A model generated the notes under the pieces. It ran no database searches, was not told where the DNA came from, and saw nothing but the letters and a program-made list of their open reading frames with translations. Positions 26,854 to 35,532 of a stretch of DNA of 64,000 nucleotides are shown in pieces. How positions within the stretch are numbered: position 1 is the first letter of the stretch; every line of letters begins with the position of its first letter. The translations under genes and the position numbers were made by a program. The stretch lies in NCBI GenBank assembly GCA_019752045.1, contig JAIEMP010000010.1:1-64000 (forward strand), given 5' to 3'. The stretch is from Chitinophagaceae bacterium (GTDB taxonomy: Bacteria > Bacteroidota > Bacteroidia > Chitinophagales > Chitinophagaceae).

Positions 26854-26891
26854 TGTTTTTACAATTAGGGAAATTGATAATGGGACAACAC

Positions 26892-27695
26892 TTAATTACG
26901 ACGGCCACTGCTGGTTTTAGTACCTCCGCTGTTGCTGGATCCGCCTGAACTTCCACCGCTGTTGCTGAAGGTTCGGCTGCTTCCACCACTGTTAGAGGAC
27001 GAATTGCTGCTGTTGCCAAATGTTCTGTTACCGCTTGAGCTGTTACCTTGGTTCCAGTTACCTGAATTGGTATTGCCACCACCAAAGAAACCGGTACGGC
27101 GTGTACCGTTGTTTGAATTGGTGGTTCCAAAATAACGGCTGCTGCTGCCTCCCGAACTTTTACCGGTGTTGTAGTTGGTACCGGAATTAACAAAGCGCTG
27201 TATGGGTGATGAATAACGGATACCCGAACTGTTTTTTGGTGCGCCCGGGCCTGAGATGACAATTAGATTATTTCCACCGGGGATACAGATATAGTTTGGA
27301 TTGTAATAGTTGTTAAAGCCCCAGTAGTTGTTATTGAAACCATGGTTCCAGCCCCAGCCATAATTCATACCATAATTGTTATTCCAGCCCCAAGTGTTAT
27401 AAGGATTGTTCCAGGTATTCCAGCCCCAACTGTTGTAACGTGGGCTGTTCCAGTAAATATCATCATTAAAGGTTCTGAAACGGGAGTCACGGATCTGCTG
27501 ACGCAAACGGCGGTCTTCCAGATTCCGCTCATTGTATGTTAAACGGTCATCTTCATCACGGTCAACCTGCACATAAGAAGCTCCTTCTTTTGCAGGTGAA
27601 TAATACACATCGTCAGGTGTTTGACCTGTGCGATAGGTAGCGCAGGATGTGAGCCCTGCAATCATCAAACCAAAAAGTAAAATACGTGGTGCCAT
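26892..27695 (-). CDS. lipoprotein with Asn/Trp/Tyr-rich and Ser/Asn/Gly-rich low-complexity regions
   Basis: 267 residues. The lipobox LTSC (Cys18) gives a lipid anchor. Residues 75-145 are packed with Trp, Asn, Tyr and Gly (WGWNTWNNPYNTWGWNNNYG), and the last ~90 residues are runs of Ser, Asn and Gly with repeated (S)SGGSS and GNSSS units. No catalytic domain is recognised. Composition suggests an extended, sticky surface protein, perhaps in adhesion or gliding. The repeats on the opposite strand produce a spurious frame. Bacteroidota carry many prolix lipoproteins like this. Confidence 0.75.
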   Translation of the reverse strand: MAPRILLFGLMIAGLTSCATYRTGQTPDDVYYSPAKEGASYVQVDRDEDDRLTYNERNLEDRRLRQQIRDSRFRTFNDDIYWNSPRYNSWGWNTWNNPYNTWGWNNNYGMNYGWGWNHGFNNNYWGFNNYYNPNYICIPGGNNLIVISGPGAPKNSSGIRYSSPIQRFVNSGTNYNTGKSSGGSSSRYFGTTNSNNGTRRTGFFGGGNTNSGNWNQGNSSSGNRTFGNSSNSSSNSGGSSRTFSNSGGSSGGSSNSGGTKTSSGRRN

Positions 27696-27707
27696 GATGT
27701 TTTGAAT

Positions 27708-27739
27708 TTGAAGTTTGTAATGTGAAGTTACTACTTTTG
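27708..27739 (+). promoter_or_regulatory. promoter of proS
   Basis: TTG at 27708-27710, 21 bases, then TACTTTTG at 27732-27739 fits TTG-N17-23-TAnnTTTG. The leader to the ATG at 27853 would be about 105 bases, unlike the near-leaderless genes elsewhere in the window, and no known riboswitch is recognised in it. Confidence 0.5.
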
Positions 27740-27852
27740 CAACTTCGTGAAATAAACTATTTTATATTAACAAATAACAAGCCACGGGCTCTTTTTGATG
27801 CATGGATGGCTGTTAAATTAATTCTAACATTTAATAAAAAGGAAAGGCAATA

Positions 27853-29328
27853 ATGGCAGCGGCAATTACAACAAGGGAGCAGGACTATTCACAATGGTAT
27901 AACGATCTTATTTTAAGAGGCGGACTGGCCGATTATTCAGCCGTTCGGGGTTGTATGGTGATTAAACCTTACGGCTTTGCATTATGGGAGAACATGCGGG
28001 ATCAGTTAGACAAAATGTTTAAAGAAACCGGACATGTAAATGCCTACTTTCCGTTGTTTATACCCAAGAGCTTTTTAAGCAAAGAGGCTGCCCATGTTGA
28101 GGGCTTTGCAAAAGAATGTGCAGTGGTTACACATTACCGTTTAAAGAATGATCCCAACGGAAATGGAATTGTGGTTGATCCCGAAGCAAAACTGGAAGAG
28201 GAATTAATCGTTCGTCCAACTTCCGAAACCATTATATGGAATACATACAAAGACTGGATCCAGTCTTACCGTGATCTTCCTTTACTCATTAATCAATGGG
28301 CCAATGTGGTGCGATGGGAAATGCGTACACGTTTGTTTCTGCGTACAACTGAGTTTTTGTGGCAGGAAGGTCATACCGCACATGCAACAGCAGAAGAAGC
28401 TATTATTGAAACAAGAAAGATGCTGGATGTGTATGCACAGTTTGCAGAAGAATGGATGGCTGTTCCTGTGATTAAAGGTGTAAAAACCCCCAATGAACGA
28501 TTTGCCGGTGCAAAAGATACTTATTGTATTGAAGCATTGATGCAGGATGGCAAGGCATTGCAGGCAGGTACTTCACATTTTCTGGGACAGAATTTTGCCA
28601 AAGCATTTGATGTGAAATTCAGCGATAAGGAAAATAAACTGGAATATGTTTGGGCAACCAGCTGGGGTTCCAGTACAAGGTTGATTGGTGGATTGGTAAT
28701 GACACATAGTGATGATCAGGGCTTAGTTCTGCCTCCAAAAATTGCTCCTTTGCAGGTGGTGATTGTTCCGATTTATAAAGGCGATGATCAACTGAAAGCG
28801 ATCAGTGAAAAAGTGAATGTGCTCATGACTGAATTAAAAGCATTAGGCATTCGGGTGAAGTTTGATGACAGTGATAATGCAAGACCGGGCTGGAAATTTG
28901 CTGAGCATGAATTAAAAGGAGTGCCTGTTCGTATTGCTATTGGTGGAAGGGATATTGAAAACAATACGGCTGAAGTGGCTCGCAGAGATGAGAAAACAAA
29001 AGCAACTGTAAGCATGGATGGATTGGCCAGTCATTTAAAACAGCTGCTCGACGACATTCAGCAGAATATGTTCAACAAAGCCAAGGCATATCGGGACAGT
29101 CATATTACCAAAGCAGATACATGGGATGAGTTTGTTGAAATACTGGAAAAGAAAGCTGGTTTTGTATCTGCACATTGGGATGGCACTGCAGCAACAGAAG
29201 AAGAGATCAAGAATAAAACAAAAGCAACCATCCGTTGTATTCCGTTGAATAATGAACAGGAAGAAGGGAAGTGCATCTTAACAGGGAAGCCTTCTAAAGA
29301 GAGGGTGTTGTTTGCGTTGGCGTATTGA
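27853..29328 (+). CDS. proS: prolyl-tRNA synthetase, archaeal/eukaryotic-type (ProS type 3)
   Basis: 491 residues. Class II motifs include [38 protein letters not shown] and [29 protein letters not shown] (quoted only in part here: [30 protein letters not shown]). It has the type-3 C-terminal zinc-like domain ending in a terminal tyrosine (FALAY), and lacks the editing insert of E. coli-type ProS. This form is standard in Bacteroidota. It charges the tRNA-Pro species, two of which are encoded at 50427 and 50666. Confidence 0.95.
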   Translation: MAAAITTREQDYSQWYNDLILRGGLADYSAVRGCMVIKPYGFALWENMRDQLDKMFKETGHVNAYFPLFIPKSFLSKEAAHVEGFAKECAVVTHYRLKNDPNGNGIVVDPEAKLEEELIVRPTSETIIWNTYKDWIQSYRDLPLLINQWANVVRWEMRTRLFLRTTEFLWQEGHTAHATAEEAIIETRKMLDVYAQFAEEWMAVPVIKGVKTPNERFAGAKDTYCIEALMQDGKALQAGTSHFLGQNFAKAFDVKFSDKENKLEYVWATSWGSSTRLIGGLVMTHSDDQGLVLPPKIAPLQVVIVPIYKGDDQLKAISEKVNVLMTELKALGIRVKFDDSDNARPGWKFAEHELKGVPVRIAIGGRDIENNTAEVARRDEKTKATVSMDGLASHLKQLLDDIQQNMFNKAKAYRDSHITKADTWDEFVEILEKKAGFVSAHWDGTAATEEEIKNKTKATIRCIPLNNEQEEGKCILTGKPSKERVLFALAY

Positions 29329-29345
29329 TCTTTCGGGAAAACGTC

Positions 29346-29421
29346 TGGCGCAGAGAATGAAGAAGCAAAGTTAACGCAGAGTTTCTCTGCGTTAACTCTA
29401 TAACTCTTGTTCTCTGCGCCA
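29346..29421. repeat. long imperfect inverted repeat after proS
   Basis: Arms 29346-29381 and 29385-29421 read TGGCGCAGAGAA...GTTAACGCAGAG and its inverse CTCTGCGTTAACTCT...TTCTCTGCGCCA, separated by three bases. The outer 12 bp and inner ~13 bp match perfectly; the middle is degenerate. The transcript would form a ~36-bp hairpin followed by an A run, so on the minus strand it resembles a terminator and on the plus strand a stabilising 3' end. Confidence 0.65.
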
Positions 29422-29505
29422 AAAAAAACAAAACGGGAAGCATGGCTGAAATGGTCATGCTTTTTTTGATTTGAAAATGCAAGCTGTGCTTTGTATGTTT
29501 GAAAC

Positions 29506-29844
29506 ATGCAGGAATTTCTTTTAACCGGTTTTTATTCTAAAGTTGTATTATGGCTGGAGAAAAATATGTTCATGTGTCCCAGCAAAAAATTCCTGCATAT
29601 GGATTGCCCGGGCTGTGGATTGCAGCGTAGCTATGTTGCTTTGTTGAAGGGAGATTTTGCAACAAGTTTCCATTTATATCCAGCAGCCATCCCTATTTTG
29701 ATGATGGTGACCTACTTATTGCTGCACCTGATCTTTAAATTTAAGCATGGGGCAACCATTCTCACAGCGCTGTATATTTTTTGTGCAATGATTATTCTGG
29801 TACATTATATTTACAGAATTGTAACTCACCAAAACTTAACTTAA
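29506..29844 (+). CDS. DUF2752 membrane protein
   Basis: 112 residues with three hydrophobic segments and the DUF2752 motif CPGCGLQRS (about 35-43), a short cysteine pair next to a membrane helix. The function is unknown. The stop overlaps the start of the next small membrane protein gene (TAATG), so the two are translationally coupled. That pairing of DUF2752 and CCC-motif proteins recurs in Bacteroidota, which suggests a shared job in the membrane. Confidence 0.85.
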   Translation: MQEFLLTGFYSKVVLWLEKNMFMCPSKKFLHMDCPGCGLQRSYVALLKGDFATSFHLYPAAIPILMMVTYLLLHLIFKFKHGATILTALYIFCAMIILVHYIYRIVTHQNLT

Positions 29845-30188
29845 TGGAACAAAATCAGCAACAGGATTACTTATCACAATCGAATCAAACAGTGTTGCCA
29901 GTTCTACCAAACGCAACCGTATCTTTAGTTTTAGGCATTTTATCAATTGTTATTTGTGGTCTTGGTTTTGTATTAGGTATAATTGGAGTTGTATTAGCAA
30001 ATAAAGATTTGGCTCTCTATAGAAATAGTCCAGGTATGTATAGTGAAGGGTCTTATAATAACACGAAAACCGGTAGAATATGTTCTATTATCGGAATCAT
30101 TCTTAATTCTCTTCTTGTTCTGTTTTACGTTGTTTGGATTTTTATTATCATCGGTCTTGCTACATCAGCCGGTAGTAATTGGAAATAA
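29844..30188 (+). CDS. CCC-motif (DUF4190-like) small membrane protein, first paralogue
   Basis: 114 residues from the ATG at 29844, which shares its A with the preceding TAA. A polar N-terminus ends in LPNATVSLVLGILSIV, followed by two or three helices and the ALYRNSPGMY / NTKTGRICSIIGIILN segments. The same order, LPNAT-x-LVLGILSIV ... AGKDKSLY ... NAGRICAIIGIIL, is found in the next gene, so they are tandem paralogues. Function unknown; a membrane-embedded role with the upstream DUF2752 protein is likely. Confidence 0.8.
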   Translation: MEQNQQQDYLSQSNQTVLPVLPNATVSLVLGILSIVICGLGFVLGIIGVVLANKDLALYRNSPGMYSEGSYNNTKTGRICSIIGIILNSLLVLFYVVWIFIIIGLATSAGSNWK

Positions 30189-30215
30189 TTTTTACATTTA
30201 ATCAAACCAACTCAC

Positions 30216-30572
30216 ATGGATCAATTAAACAATCCTTTACAGCAACGTCCTCTTCCAAACGCAACTGCGGTTTTGGTGTTGGGCATTTTATCAATTGTAA
30301 CCTGTTTCTGTTATGGCATTATCGGTTTTATACTGGGAATCATTGCCATGGTACTTGCAGGAAAAGACAAATCGCTCTACGCCTCATTACCTGCTGAGTT
30401 TACAGAAGGCAGTTTAAAAAATTTAAACGCCGGCCGTATTTGTGCAATTATTGGAATTATTCTTTCTCTGTTGTATCTGGTGGTGATCATTGCATTCATT
30501 GCCATGCTTGGCTTTGATGCAATTGGTAATCCCGATGAAATGATGCGCAGAATGCAGGAGTTTCAGAAATAA
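30216..30572 (+). CDS. CCC-motif (DUF4190-like) small membrane protein, second paralogue
   Basis: 118 residues, 27 bp after the first paralogue. Its N-terminal LPNATAVLVLGILSIVTCFCYG is the usual family start (the 'CCC' region reads TCFCYG here, with two of three cysteines), then a second helix and NAGRICAIIGIILSLLYLVV. The pair probably arose by tandem duplication. A perfect terminator follows. Confidence 0.82.
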   Translation: MDQLNNPLQQRPLPNATAVLVLGILSIVTCFCYGIIGFILGIIAMVLAGKDKSLYASLPAEFTEGSLKNLNAGRICAIIGIILSLLYLVVIIAFIAMLGFDAIGNPDEMMRRMQEFQK

Positions 30573-30589
30573 ATACTTTTTTATAAACA

Positions 30590-30615
30590 AAGCCGCTCAT
30601 GCAAATGAGCGGCTT
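30590..30615. terminator. bidirectional terminator between CCC-motif and RDD genes
   Basis: AAGCCGCTCAT (30590-30600) and ATGAGCGGCTT (30605-30615) form a perfect 11-bp stem with a GCAA loop, between convergent genes. Confidence 0.9.
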
Positions 30616-30640
30616 ATTTATTTTCAATTTTTTGTAGTGG

Positions 30641-31423
30641 TTATTCTTTTGTAGCCAGATAATTATAATCAGCAATTAAACGCTCCAGGAACATATCCAC
30701 TTCCATATCAGTTGTTACCTGCAACACATGCTGAATTCTTGCAGCAATCCGGTGTGCCGTATCATACTTGCCGCTTTTGTACGATTGATTCAAAACCGTT
30801 TTAATGGTATTGATATCACGGTCGCTCAGTTTTAATACCTGTGGAAATTTTACTTCATAATCTTTTTGTGTGATTTCCATAAACACAGTGTCATGAATAG
30901 AGCTGTTGATGCGTGTGTTTACAATAGCTGTGTTGGCTGCCAGATCACCCAGCCGCTGATTCTTTGCAGTAACGGCAATAATCACCACTACAATAATGCC
31001 CAGCATTCCTACTGAGAGCAGTTGAAAGAGAATATAAAAGCCGGGATAAACAAATGAAAAAATCAACGGCCATTCCCATACTCTGAAAAACCAGCGCAGC
31101 AAATACTGACTCACTGCAGGATCGCCGCCGTCAATACTCATTACACGGATGCCCATCGCTTTTTTACCCAGACTTTGTCCGTGAAAAAGAATTTCACAAA
31201 TAAGATGATAAAATAAAAGCGGAAGTGAAACCACCAGAATATCGAGCCCTAAAACAAATTCGCCATCCAGTTCCAGTCCATCGTACAAAAACTTTCGCAT
31301 AAAGACTGCGTACAAAACCATGATTGTGAGATCGAGAAAATAAGCAATCAGCCGTTTATGAAATGCGGCTATTTCAAACTCCAGCGAAATATTAAAGGGG
31401 GTGCTGATCTGTACGTTGGACAT
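30641..31423 (-). CDS. RDD-family membrane protein
   Basis: 260 residues. The RDD domain (about 20-165) shows KRLIAYFLDLTIM with the defining Arg and Asp and GQSLGKKAMGIRV. The C-terminal ~90 residues are soluble (KLSDRDINTIKTVLNQSYKSG...). The gene is divergent from a SpoIIM-like gene that begins the MoxR-DUF58 cluster; RDD and SpoIIM genes are neighbours in many Bacteroidota and Actinobacteria. Its role is unknown, possibly transport or assembly in the membrane. Confidence 0.88.
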   Translation of the reverse strand: MSNVQISTPFNISLEFEIAAFHKRLIAYFLDLTIMVLYAVFMRKFLYDGLELDGEFVLGLDILVVSLPLLFYHLICEILFHGQSLGKKAMGIRVMSIDGGDPAVSQYLLRWFFRVWEWPLIFSFVYPGFYILFQLLSVGMLGIIVVVIIAVTAKNQRLGDLAANTAIVNTRINSSIHDTVFMEITQKDYEVKFPQVLKLSDRDINTIKTVLNQSYKSGKYDTAHRIAARIQHVLQVTTDMEVDMFLERLIADYNYLATKE

Positions 31424-31517
31424 AAGCTTTATTCTGTCTGTAAATTAAAGGAATAATTTCTTCAACAGATGATTGGAATTAAAAATTACTTGTTATTTTC
31501 AATTATTCTGATTCACT

Positions 31518-32525
31518 ATGAGAGAAGCACTATTCATTAAAAAAAATGCGCAGAAATGGAATGAGTACCAGTATCTGCAAACCGAAGATCCGGATCAAAT
31601 GGCCGACCGGTTTATTACCCTTCTAGATGATCTGTCTTATTCCAAAACATTTTATCCGCACAGCAAGGTTACAAAATGGATCAACAGCCTTGCGGTAAGT
31701 ATTTATCAAACCATTTACCAAAATAAAAAGCAACGTTTTTCACGACTGCTTACATTCTGGCAATACGAACTGCCGCTTATGTTCAGAAAACATCACCGCA
31801 TGTTGCTGTATACATTTCTCATCTTTCTTGCTTTTTGTTCTATGGCAGTGCTATCTTCTATGAAAGATGATGAGTTTGTAAAAGGAGTATTAGGCGAGCA
31901 GTATGTAGCAATGACGGAAGAAAATATTGAAAAGGGTGATCCGTTTGGTGTGTACCGTGATGAAAGTCGTTTCTCCATGTTTGTACGCATTGCATTCAAT
32001 AATATTAAGGTTGGATTTTTAATGGTGGCAAGCGGCATCTTTTTTGGCATCGGTACCATGCTCTTCTTTTTTCAAAACTGTATGATGCTGGGAAGTTTTC
32101 AATACATGTTTTTTGCAAAGGGATTGGGCTGGGAGAGTGTGCTGGTGATTTGGGTGCATGGCACACTGGAAATTTCGGGAATGATCATTGAAGCATGTGC
32201 AGGTTTTATGCTGGCAAGAAGTATTTTATTTCCGGGTACGTTTTCCAGATGGCATTCCTTTAAAAAAGGCGTAAAAGATGCCATGAAAATTTGTGTAAGT
32301 CTGATACCGATTACAATTGTCGCTGCATTTCTTGAAAGCTATATTACCTACCTCAGCTCAAATGCATACGATAAAACCACCAATCTTTCACTCTCTACAG
32401 GAGTGAGTTTGAGTATCCTTATTTTTTCGTTCCTCTTTATTGTGTGGTATTTTATTCTTTATCCCATTCGTTTGGAAAAACGCATGCAAAAAAATCCTGA
32501 GTGGGCAGCAAAGATCAACGCATGA
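31518..32525 (+). CDS. SpoIIM-like (stage II sporulation protein M family) membrane protein
   Basis: 335 residues. The N-terminal soluble part begins MREALFIKKNAQKWNEYQ, typical for the family. Several membrane helices follow from about residue 95, including NIKVGFLMVASGIFFGIGTM and the conserved HGTLEISGMIIEACAGFML region. No sporulation exists in this phylum; in such genomes the gene goes with RDD, DUF4129, MoxR and DUF58. The last codon overlaps the next gene by 4 bp (ATGA), indicating one operon up to 36912. Confidence 0.88.
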   Translation: MREALFIKKNAQKWNEYQYLQTEDPDQMADRFITLLDDLSYSKTFYPHSKVTKWINSLAVSIYQTIYQNKKQRFSRLLTFWQYELPLMFRKHHRMLLYTFLIFLAFCSMAVLSSMKDDEFVKGVLGEQYVAMTEENIEKGDPFGVYRDESRFSMFVRIAFNNIKVGFLMVASGIFFGIGTMLFFFQNCMMLGSFQYMFFAKGLGWESVLVIWVHGTLEISGMIIEACAGFMLARSILFPGTFSRWHSFKKGVKDAMKICVSLIPITIVAAFLESYITYLSSNAYDKTTNLSLSTGVSLSILIFSFLFIVWYFILYPIRLEKRMQKNPEWAAKINA

Positions 32526-33328
32526 GCAGCAGAAGAAACGTACAATACCTGTTGATGATCCTCATTGGTATGTGCTGCTGTACCGGTAATATCCATGCAC
32601 AGGAAACCGATACGGTTGAAATTGTTGTACCGCCTGTTGAAGACACTGCCTATACAGATGAAGAAGAAGAAGAAACAACAGTGGAAGTAGAACAACCGGT
32701 TGATACAATGCTTGTAATGAACAGCTGGATGTATCCTGCAGACAGTTTGCGAAAAATAAAACAGCAGAAAGAATTCAGCTACATCAAAAACTTAGACAGT
32801 TTATTAAAAGCACGACAGGAGGCCTATCTCAAAAGTAAAAAAGAAATGGAGGAGGAGGAAAAGGTGCAGCCTCCCGATATGTTGCCTGTTGTTCGTTTCC
32901 TGTTGTGGACTATCGCAATTACTGCTGTACTGTTTATCATTTACCGTTTATTCCTGTCGGAGCGTGGCTTGTTCTCTGCACCAACAAAGAACAAAAAAAC
33001 AGAGATAGAAGAAGAGGTGGTTGTTGATGAGGAATATCTTACTCAACAATTAAAAGAAGCAATCAGAAATAAGAATTATCGCCTTGCCATCCGTTATCTC
33101 TATCTGCAATCACTGTCTAAAATGGCTGATAAAGAATGGCTGGTTCTTTCACCTGATAAAACCAATGATCAATATGTACGTGAATTAAATAAAGCACAAC
33201 ATAAAAATGAATTTGCCCGTGTTACACTGTATTATGAATATGCATGGTATGGAGATTTTGTAATAGCTGATGAAGTTTTCACATCTGTACAAAAAGAAAT
33301 TGAACTGTTTCAGCAAAAAATTAAATGA
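32522..33328 (+). CDS. DUF4129-type membrane protein
   Basis: 268 residues from the ATG at 32522, which overlaps the previous stop as ATGA. A signal peptide ends near NIHAQ, then a Glu/Thr-rich periplasmic stretch, a membrane helix (VVRFLLWTIAITAVLFIIYRLFL, about 127-150) and a cytoplasmic DUF4129 domain ending EYAWYGDFVIADEVF. DUF4129 proteins occur beside MoxR/DUF58 genes and are thought to form part of that membrane complex. It ends 4 bp inside the next gene. Confidence 0.85.
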   Translation: MSSRRNVQYLLMILIGMCCCTGNIHAQETDTVEIVVPPVEDTAYTDEEEEETTVEVEQPVDTMLVMNSWMYPADSLRKIKQQKEFSYIKNLDSLLKARQEAYLKSKKEMEEEEKVQPPDMLPVVRFLLWTIAITAVLFIIYRLFLSERGLFSAPTKNKKTEIEEEVVVDEEYLTQQLKEAIRNKNYRLAIRYLYLQSLSKMADKEWLVLSPDKTNDQYVRELNKAQHKNEFARVTLYYEYAWYGDFVIADEVFTSVQKEIELFQQKIK

Positions 33329-34548
33329 AATTGAGCAGACTACTGTTAAATAGTTTTCTATTGGTTTTACTTGCAGGCGTTGTTGCCTGCAAACAGCGTA
33401 ACAGTGCCGGTCAGCTGCCGGAAATGACCGGGAATTATTCCAAACGAAGCAAAAAGCCGTTCGGAACGTTTACAGCGTTTCAAATGTTGAAAGAAAAGTA
33501 TAAGACGGTTGAGGTAGAAACGGTAACAAAGAGTTTTGATTACAACACAACACATCAATACGTTGGAGTAAAGGGCTTGTATGTGATCATCAGTAAATTT
33601 ATTTTACTGAGCGAACAAGATAAATATGCCATGCTGGGTTATGTAGAACGTGGCAACCAGGTATTTATTTCAGCCGAATACATTGATGAATCGTTGCTGG
33701 AAGAATTGCAAATTGATGCACAATATGCTTCTGTCAGCAGCCTGTTTCAACGAAAAAAAGGAGCTGCCGGCCCCATGCAATATTCAACCGTTTCCATGAG
33801 CGACAGCAGTTTGTTTTTTAAAAAGCAGTTTGGTTATTTCTATTATCCGTTTGTATCCAATTTTATCAATACAGACAGTGCAGCTGCTGCAGGGCTCGGC
33901 TTAAATGAAAACGGAGATCCCAATTATATTTCGATCGTTCATGGAAAGGGACGTTTCTTTTTACACCTGCATCCGCAGGCTTTCAGTAATTATTTTCTGT
34001 TAACAAAAAACAACAAGGAATATTTTGAACAGGTGTTCAGTTATACATCTCCCGATCGTTATACGGTTTACTGGGATGATTTTTACAGAACGGGTCAGCG
34101 GTCGGGCGAAAGTTTTTCTGTGTTTGATGTGTTTCTGAAATATCCAATGCTCACATGGGCACTCATACTCGCCATTGCTTTGATGTTACTCTATGTTGCT
34201 TTTGCAAGTAAACGTCGTCAGCGGCCTGTACCTGTAAAACCTGTGAACAGCAATGCCAGTATTTCTTTTGTTGAAACCATCGGACGCTTATATCTTCAGA
34301 AAAAAGACAACAATAACATTGCACATAAAATGATTACTTATTTTATGGAGCAGATAAGAACCAATTATTATCTAAATACATCGCATATCAATGCTGAATT
34401 TATTTCATCGCTTGCCCGTAAAAGCGGAGTGGATGAAGCAGCAACAAAAAACTTTTTTGAATTCATCAGTCAAATAGAAGAATCACATGCTGTAACAGAT
34501 GTGCAGCTATTGGAATTAAATAACCGCATGCAAACTTTTTTTAATTAA
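33325..34548 (+). CDS. DUF4350 lipoprotein-like membrane protein
   Basis: 407 residues. The N-terminus has a lipobox-like LLAGVVAC (Cys22), followed by a DUF4350 domain (about 40-240: GTFTAFQMLKEKYKTVEV, HGKGRFFLHLHPQAFSNYFLL). A membrane helix lies near residue 275 (LTWALILAIALMLLYVAFA) before a cytoplasmic C-terminal helical part. This family usually sits between DUF4129 and MoxR. Start ATG overlaps the previous gene by 4 bp. Confidence 0.85.
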   Translation: MKLSRLLLNSFLLVLLAGVVACKQRNSAGQLPEMTGNYSKRSKKPFGTFTAFQMLKEKYKTVEVETVTKSFDYNTTHQYVGVKGLYVIISKFILLSEQDKYAMLGYVERGNQVFISAEYIDESLLEELQIDAQYASVSSLFQRKKGAAGPMQYSTVSMSDSSLFFKKQFGYFYYPFVSNFINTDSAAAAGLGLNENGDPNYISIVHGKGRFFLHLHPQAFSNYFLLTKNNKEYFEQVFSYTSPDRYTVYWDDFYRTGQRSGESFSVFDVFLKYPMLTWALILAIALMLLYVAFASKRRQRPVPVKPVNSNASISFVETIGRLYLQKKDNNNIAHKMITYFMEQIRTNYYLNTSHINAEFISSLARKSGVDEAATKNFFEFISQIEESHAVTDVQLLELNNRMQTFFN

Positions 34549-34553
34549 TCAAT

Positions 34554-35531
34554 ATGGAGAATCAATTTTTTGAACAACGCACCGATCTTTCGCAACTCAA
34601 CCAGGCCATCAGTAATATTCGTGAAGCTGTTGGAAAAGTGATTGTAGGGCAGGAGCAGATGGTAGAACTGATGATCGCCGGCATCCTTGCCGATGGACAT
34701 ATTTTAATTGAAGGTGTTCCCGGTGTGGCAAAAACATTATCGGCCAAACTGATGGCAAAGCTCATTGATGCTGATTTTTCACGCATACAGTTTACACCCG
34801 ATCTGATGCCGAGTGATGTGCTGGGTACTTCTGTATTCAATCCAAAAGAAGCCAGCTTTCAATTTAAACAAGGGCCCTTGTTCAGCAATATTGTGTTGAT
34901 TGATGAAATCAACCGTGCACCGGCAAAAACACAATCAGCTTTGTTTGAAGTCATGGAAGAACGACAGATTACTGTTGACGGCACCACCTATCCCATGAAC
35001 GTTCCGTTTATGGTGCTTGCAACACAAAACCCCATTGATCAGGAAGGAACCTATCGTTTACCCGAAGCACAACTGGATCGTTTCTTATTTAAGATTGAAG
35101 TAGGTTATCCAACATTGGCAGAAGAAGTAATCATCCTTACCAATCAGCACCAGGCCGATAACAGACATTTACTAAATGAAACGATCAAAATTCTTTCAGC
35201 AACTGATATTGCATCCTATCGTGAAACCATTCGTCAGATTGTAGTTGAGCCTAAACTGCTGGAGTTTATTGCTAAGATTGTGCATGAAACCAGAAATAAT
35301 CCATCCTTGTTTTTAGGCGCATCTCCAAGAGCATCGCTGGCCATTGTAAAAGCAGCAAAAGCATTTGCGGCTATGCGTGGCCGGGATTTTATTACACCGG
35401 TTGATATTATTGAAGTGGCACCGCATGTATTGCGTCACCGCATTATTCTTACACCGGAGAAAGAAATGGAAGGGATCACAGCCGATGAATTGATTGATCG
35501 TATCATTAAATCTTTAGAAGTACCGAGATAA
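34554..35531 (+). CDS. MoxR-family AAA+ ATPase
   Basis: 325 residues, single AAA+ domain. Walker A is GVPGVAKT (about 60-67), Walker B IVLIDEINRAPAKTQSALFEVMEERQ-like (LIDEINRAP seen), and the sensor/lid region ends with ASPRASLAIVKAAKAFAAMRGRDFITPVDI. MoxR ATPases act as chaperones, often activating VWA or metal proteins on the membrane. Here the likely partner is the DUF58 protein encoded next. Confidence 0.95.
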   Translation: MENQFFEQRTDLSQLNQAISNIREAVGKVIVGQEQMVELMIAGILADGHILIEGVPGVAKTLSAKLMAKLIDADFSRIQFTPDLMPSDVLGTSVFNPKEASFQFKQGPLFSNIVLIDEINRAPAKTQSALFEVMEERQITVDGTTYPMNVPFMVLATQNPIDQEGTYRLPEAQLDRFLFKIEVGYPTLAEEVIILTNQHQADNRHLLNETIKILSATDIASYRETIRQIVVEPKLLEFIAKIVHETRNNPSLFLGASPRASLAIVKAAKAFAAMRGRDFITPVDIIEVAPHVLRHRIILTPEKEMEGITADELIDRIIKSLEVPR

Positions 35532-35532
35532 T

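Noticed and set aside
26932-27135. plus frame rich in Leu and Pro inside the lipoprotein gene
   Set aside because: Antisense of the Ser/Gly/Asn repeats, composition artefact.
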